Below, piece by piece: positions 3,879-5,183 of a DNA stretch of 5,183 nt. Made by a program: the position numbers and the translations under genes. Source of the DNA: an uncultured Fibrobacter sp. (GTDB taxonomy: Bacteria > Fibrobacterota > Fibrobacteria > Fibrobacterales > Fibrobacteraceae). The DNA lies in contig CAMZFJ010000178.1 of assembly GCA_947306025.1 (NCBI GenBank), forward strand, positions 1 to 5,183. The letters run 5' to 3'. How positions within the stretch are numbered: position 1 is the stretch's first letter; each line of letters begins with the position of its first letter. A model generated the notes under the pieces. The model saw nothing but the letters and a program-made list of their open reading frames with translations. It was not told the DNA's origin and made no database searches.

Positions 3879-5183
3879 TGGCTCCGAAGCTTTTTACTAT
3901 TGCTATTGCCGGTAACCCGAACTGCGGTAAAACGGCTCTATTTAATGCTCTCACGGGCGCTCGCCAGAGTGTTGGTAACTGGCCGGGCGTGACTGTCGAA
4001 AAGAAGGAAGGCTTTTTTGAACTCGGTAACCAGCACATCCGCGTGGTGGACTTGCCGGGTACTTATGCGCTCTTTGCCAATGCCGAAGACGAACGCGCCG
4101 CTGTGGACTATTTGCTCACTCGCGAAGCTGACCTCATTGTCAATATTATTGATGCCTCGAACATCGAACGCAATTTGTTCTTGACGTCGCAGCTTGTCGA
4201 TATGCAGATTCCGATGGTGATTGCTGCAAACATGATCGACATTGCGGAAAAGCGCGGCTTGCATTTGGATTTGGATATCCTTGCTGAACGTTTTGGCGTG
4301 CCGGTGATTCCGCTTTCGGCCGTGAACGAAAGAAGTATCACGAACTTCATCAGCGAAATGGCTCACGTTGTCGCTGGCAAGAAGATGACTCCTAAGGCTA
4401 TCCATTACGGCGAAAATGTCGAAAATGCCGTGAAGTATTTGGAGCCGCAGGTGGCTCCGGTCGCAAAGCTTTTGGATGCGGATGCCCGCTGGGTTTCGCT
4501 CATGTACTTGGGCAACGAAAAGAGCTATTCGGACAAATTTGCAGAAGCGAAGGTACAGATTGACAAGAATGCTGTGACCAAGATGCTGAACGAAGAAAGC
4601 GAATTTGCAATGGCAGATGCGCGTTACAGCTTGGCTCACGAAATTGCAGGCAAGACGATTCTTTCGAACCGTTCCAAGAGAACCTGGTCCGATAAGCTCG
4701 ATTCTGTGCTTTTGAATCGTTGGGCTTCGCTCCCGATTTTCCTCTTGGTCATGTACCTGGTCTTCTGGGTTGCAGTGACGATCGGTTCTGCGTTCATCGA
4801 TTTCTTTGATGTGCTGTTTGGCGCTATTTTTGTGGATGGCCTTGGCTACTTGCTCACGGATGTGTTCCATGCACCGGGCTTTGTGTCTGCAATTCTCGCT
4901 GATGGTATCGGTTCCGGTATCCAGACGGTTTCGACGTTTATCCCGGTTATCTTCTTCATGTTCCTCTGCCTTTCGTTCTTGGAAGACTCGGGTTACATGG
5001 CGCGTGCGGCTTTTGTCGCGGACCGCTTCATGAGATTCCTCGGGCTCCCGGGTCGTGCATTCGTGCCGATGATGGTGGGCTTCGGTTGCGGCGTGCCGGG
5101 CATTATGGGTTCTCGCGTGCTCGAATCCAAGCGTGAACGTTTCCTCACGATTTTCCTTGTGCCGTTCATGAGCTGCGGCGCTC
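3878..5183 (+). CDS. feoB: FeoB, ferrous iron transporter with N-terminal G domain (3' end outside window)
   Basis: The first 435 codons of the inner-membrane Fe(II) transporter are present and the frame is open at the window end; FeoB proteins are usually around 650-800 residues. The G domain shows G1 GNPNCGKT (12-19), G2 around Thr39 in VGNWPGVTVEKK, G3 DLPGTY (58-63), G4 NMID (118-121, the usual FeoB variant of NKxD) and G5 SAV (147-149). A helical guanine-dissociation-inhibitor-like region follows (about 165-265). Membrane segments start near 284-305 and 351-367. The first Gate motif, GFGCGVPGIMGSR (401-413, Cys404), is the conserved iron-path element, and the sequence breaks off in PFMSCGA. 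GTP binding and hydrolysis gate or drive Fe(II) import. The ATG shares one base with the feoA stop (TAATG), so no separate ribosome site is needed. A long minus-strand frame inside it is a shadow. Confidence 0.97.
   Translation, partial: MAPKLFTIAIAGNPNCGKTALFNALTGARQSVGNWPGVTVEKKEGFFELGNQHIRVVDLPGTYALFANAEDERAAVDYLLTREADLIVNIIDASNIERNLFLTSQLVDMQIPMVIAANMIDIAEKRGLHLDLDILAERFGVPVIPLSAVNERSITNFISEMAHVVAGKKMTPKAIHYGENVENAVKYLEPQVAPVAKLLDADARWVSLMYLGNEKSYSDKFAEAKVQIDKNAVTKMLNEESEFAMADARYSLAHEIAGKTILSNRSKRTWSDKLDSVLLNRWASLPIFLLVMYLVFWVAVTIGSAFIDFFDVLFGAIFVDGLGYLLTDVFHAPGFVSAILADGIGSGIQTVSTFIPVIFFMFLCLSFLEDSGYMARAAFVADRFMRFLGLPGRAFVPMMVGFGCGVPGIMGSRVLESKRERFLTIFLVPFMSCGA

Noticed and set aside
3938..4870. 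Long minus-strand open frame of 310 codons
   Set aside because: It lies wholly within feoB, whose motifs G1 to G5 are unmistakable; the antisense product is His/Arg-rich shadow sequence.

Overview
The window most resembles a chromosome of a Gram-negative anaerobe of the Fibrobacter type. This is an inference from three things: the feo operon layout, a small lipoprotein with duplicated 'RYxLYxTQNM' repeats, and the codon style. It is not proven by any marker gene. Two compositional halves are visible. The left part (about 1-3060) is AT-rich and accessory in character. The right part (about 3158-5183) is more GC-balanced and housekeeping-like.

Left half. The window opens inside a gene for a superfamily 1 (UvrD/PcrA-like) DNA helicase and shows motif II to the stop codon. 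A small two-repeat lipoprotein gene converges on it with only 3 bases between the stop codons. A gene-free stretch (1712-2055) follows. It holds a perfect 18-bp inverted repeat with a third near-copy of the arm, and a hairpin with T-rich flanks that ends the next gene. On the minus strand (2056-3005) lies a probable toxin-antitoxin operon: a candidate 55-codon small ORF, a 72-residue Arg-rich protein (presumed antitoxin), and a GNAT acetyltransferase (presumed toxin) whose start overlaps the antitoxin stop by 19 bases.

Right half. An iron-uptake operon runs rightward: a DtxR/MntR-family metalloregulator, feoA (separated by 1 base) and feoB (TAATG stop/start overlap, cut by the window end). 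Three TTAG-N6-CTAA-type operators lie before the regulator. The second and third cover the -35 and -10 elements of the best promoter, so the regulator probably represses its own operon when metal is sufficient. FeoB would import Fe(II) across the inner membrane with FeoA as its small cytosolic partner.

Most worth a second look: the triple operator; the regulator's mixed MntR/DtxR metal-ligand set; the Cys-x-Cys-x-Cys start of FeoA; the 55-codon ORF in front of the GNAT pair; and the 1846-1925 repeat cluster.
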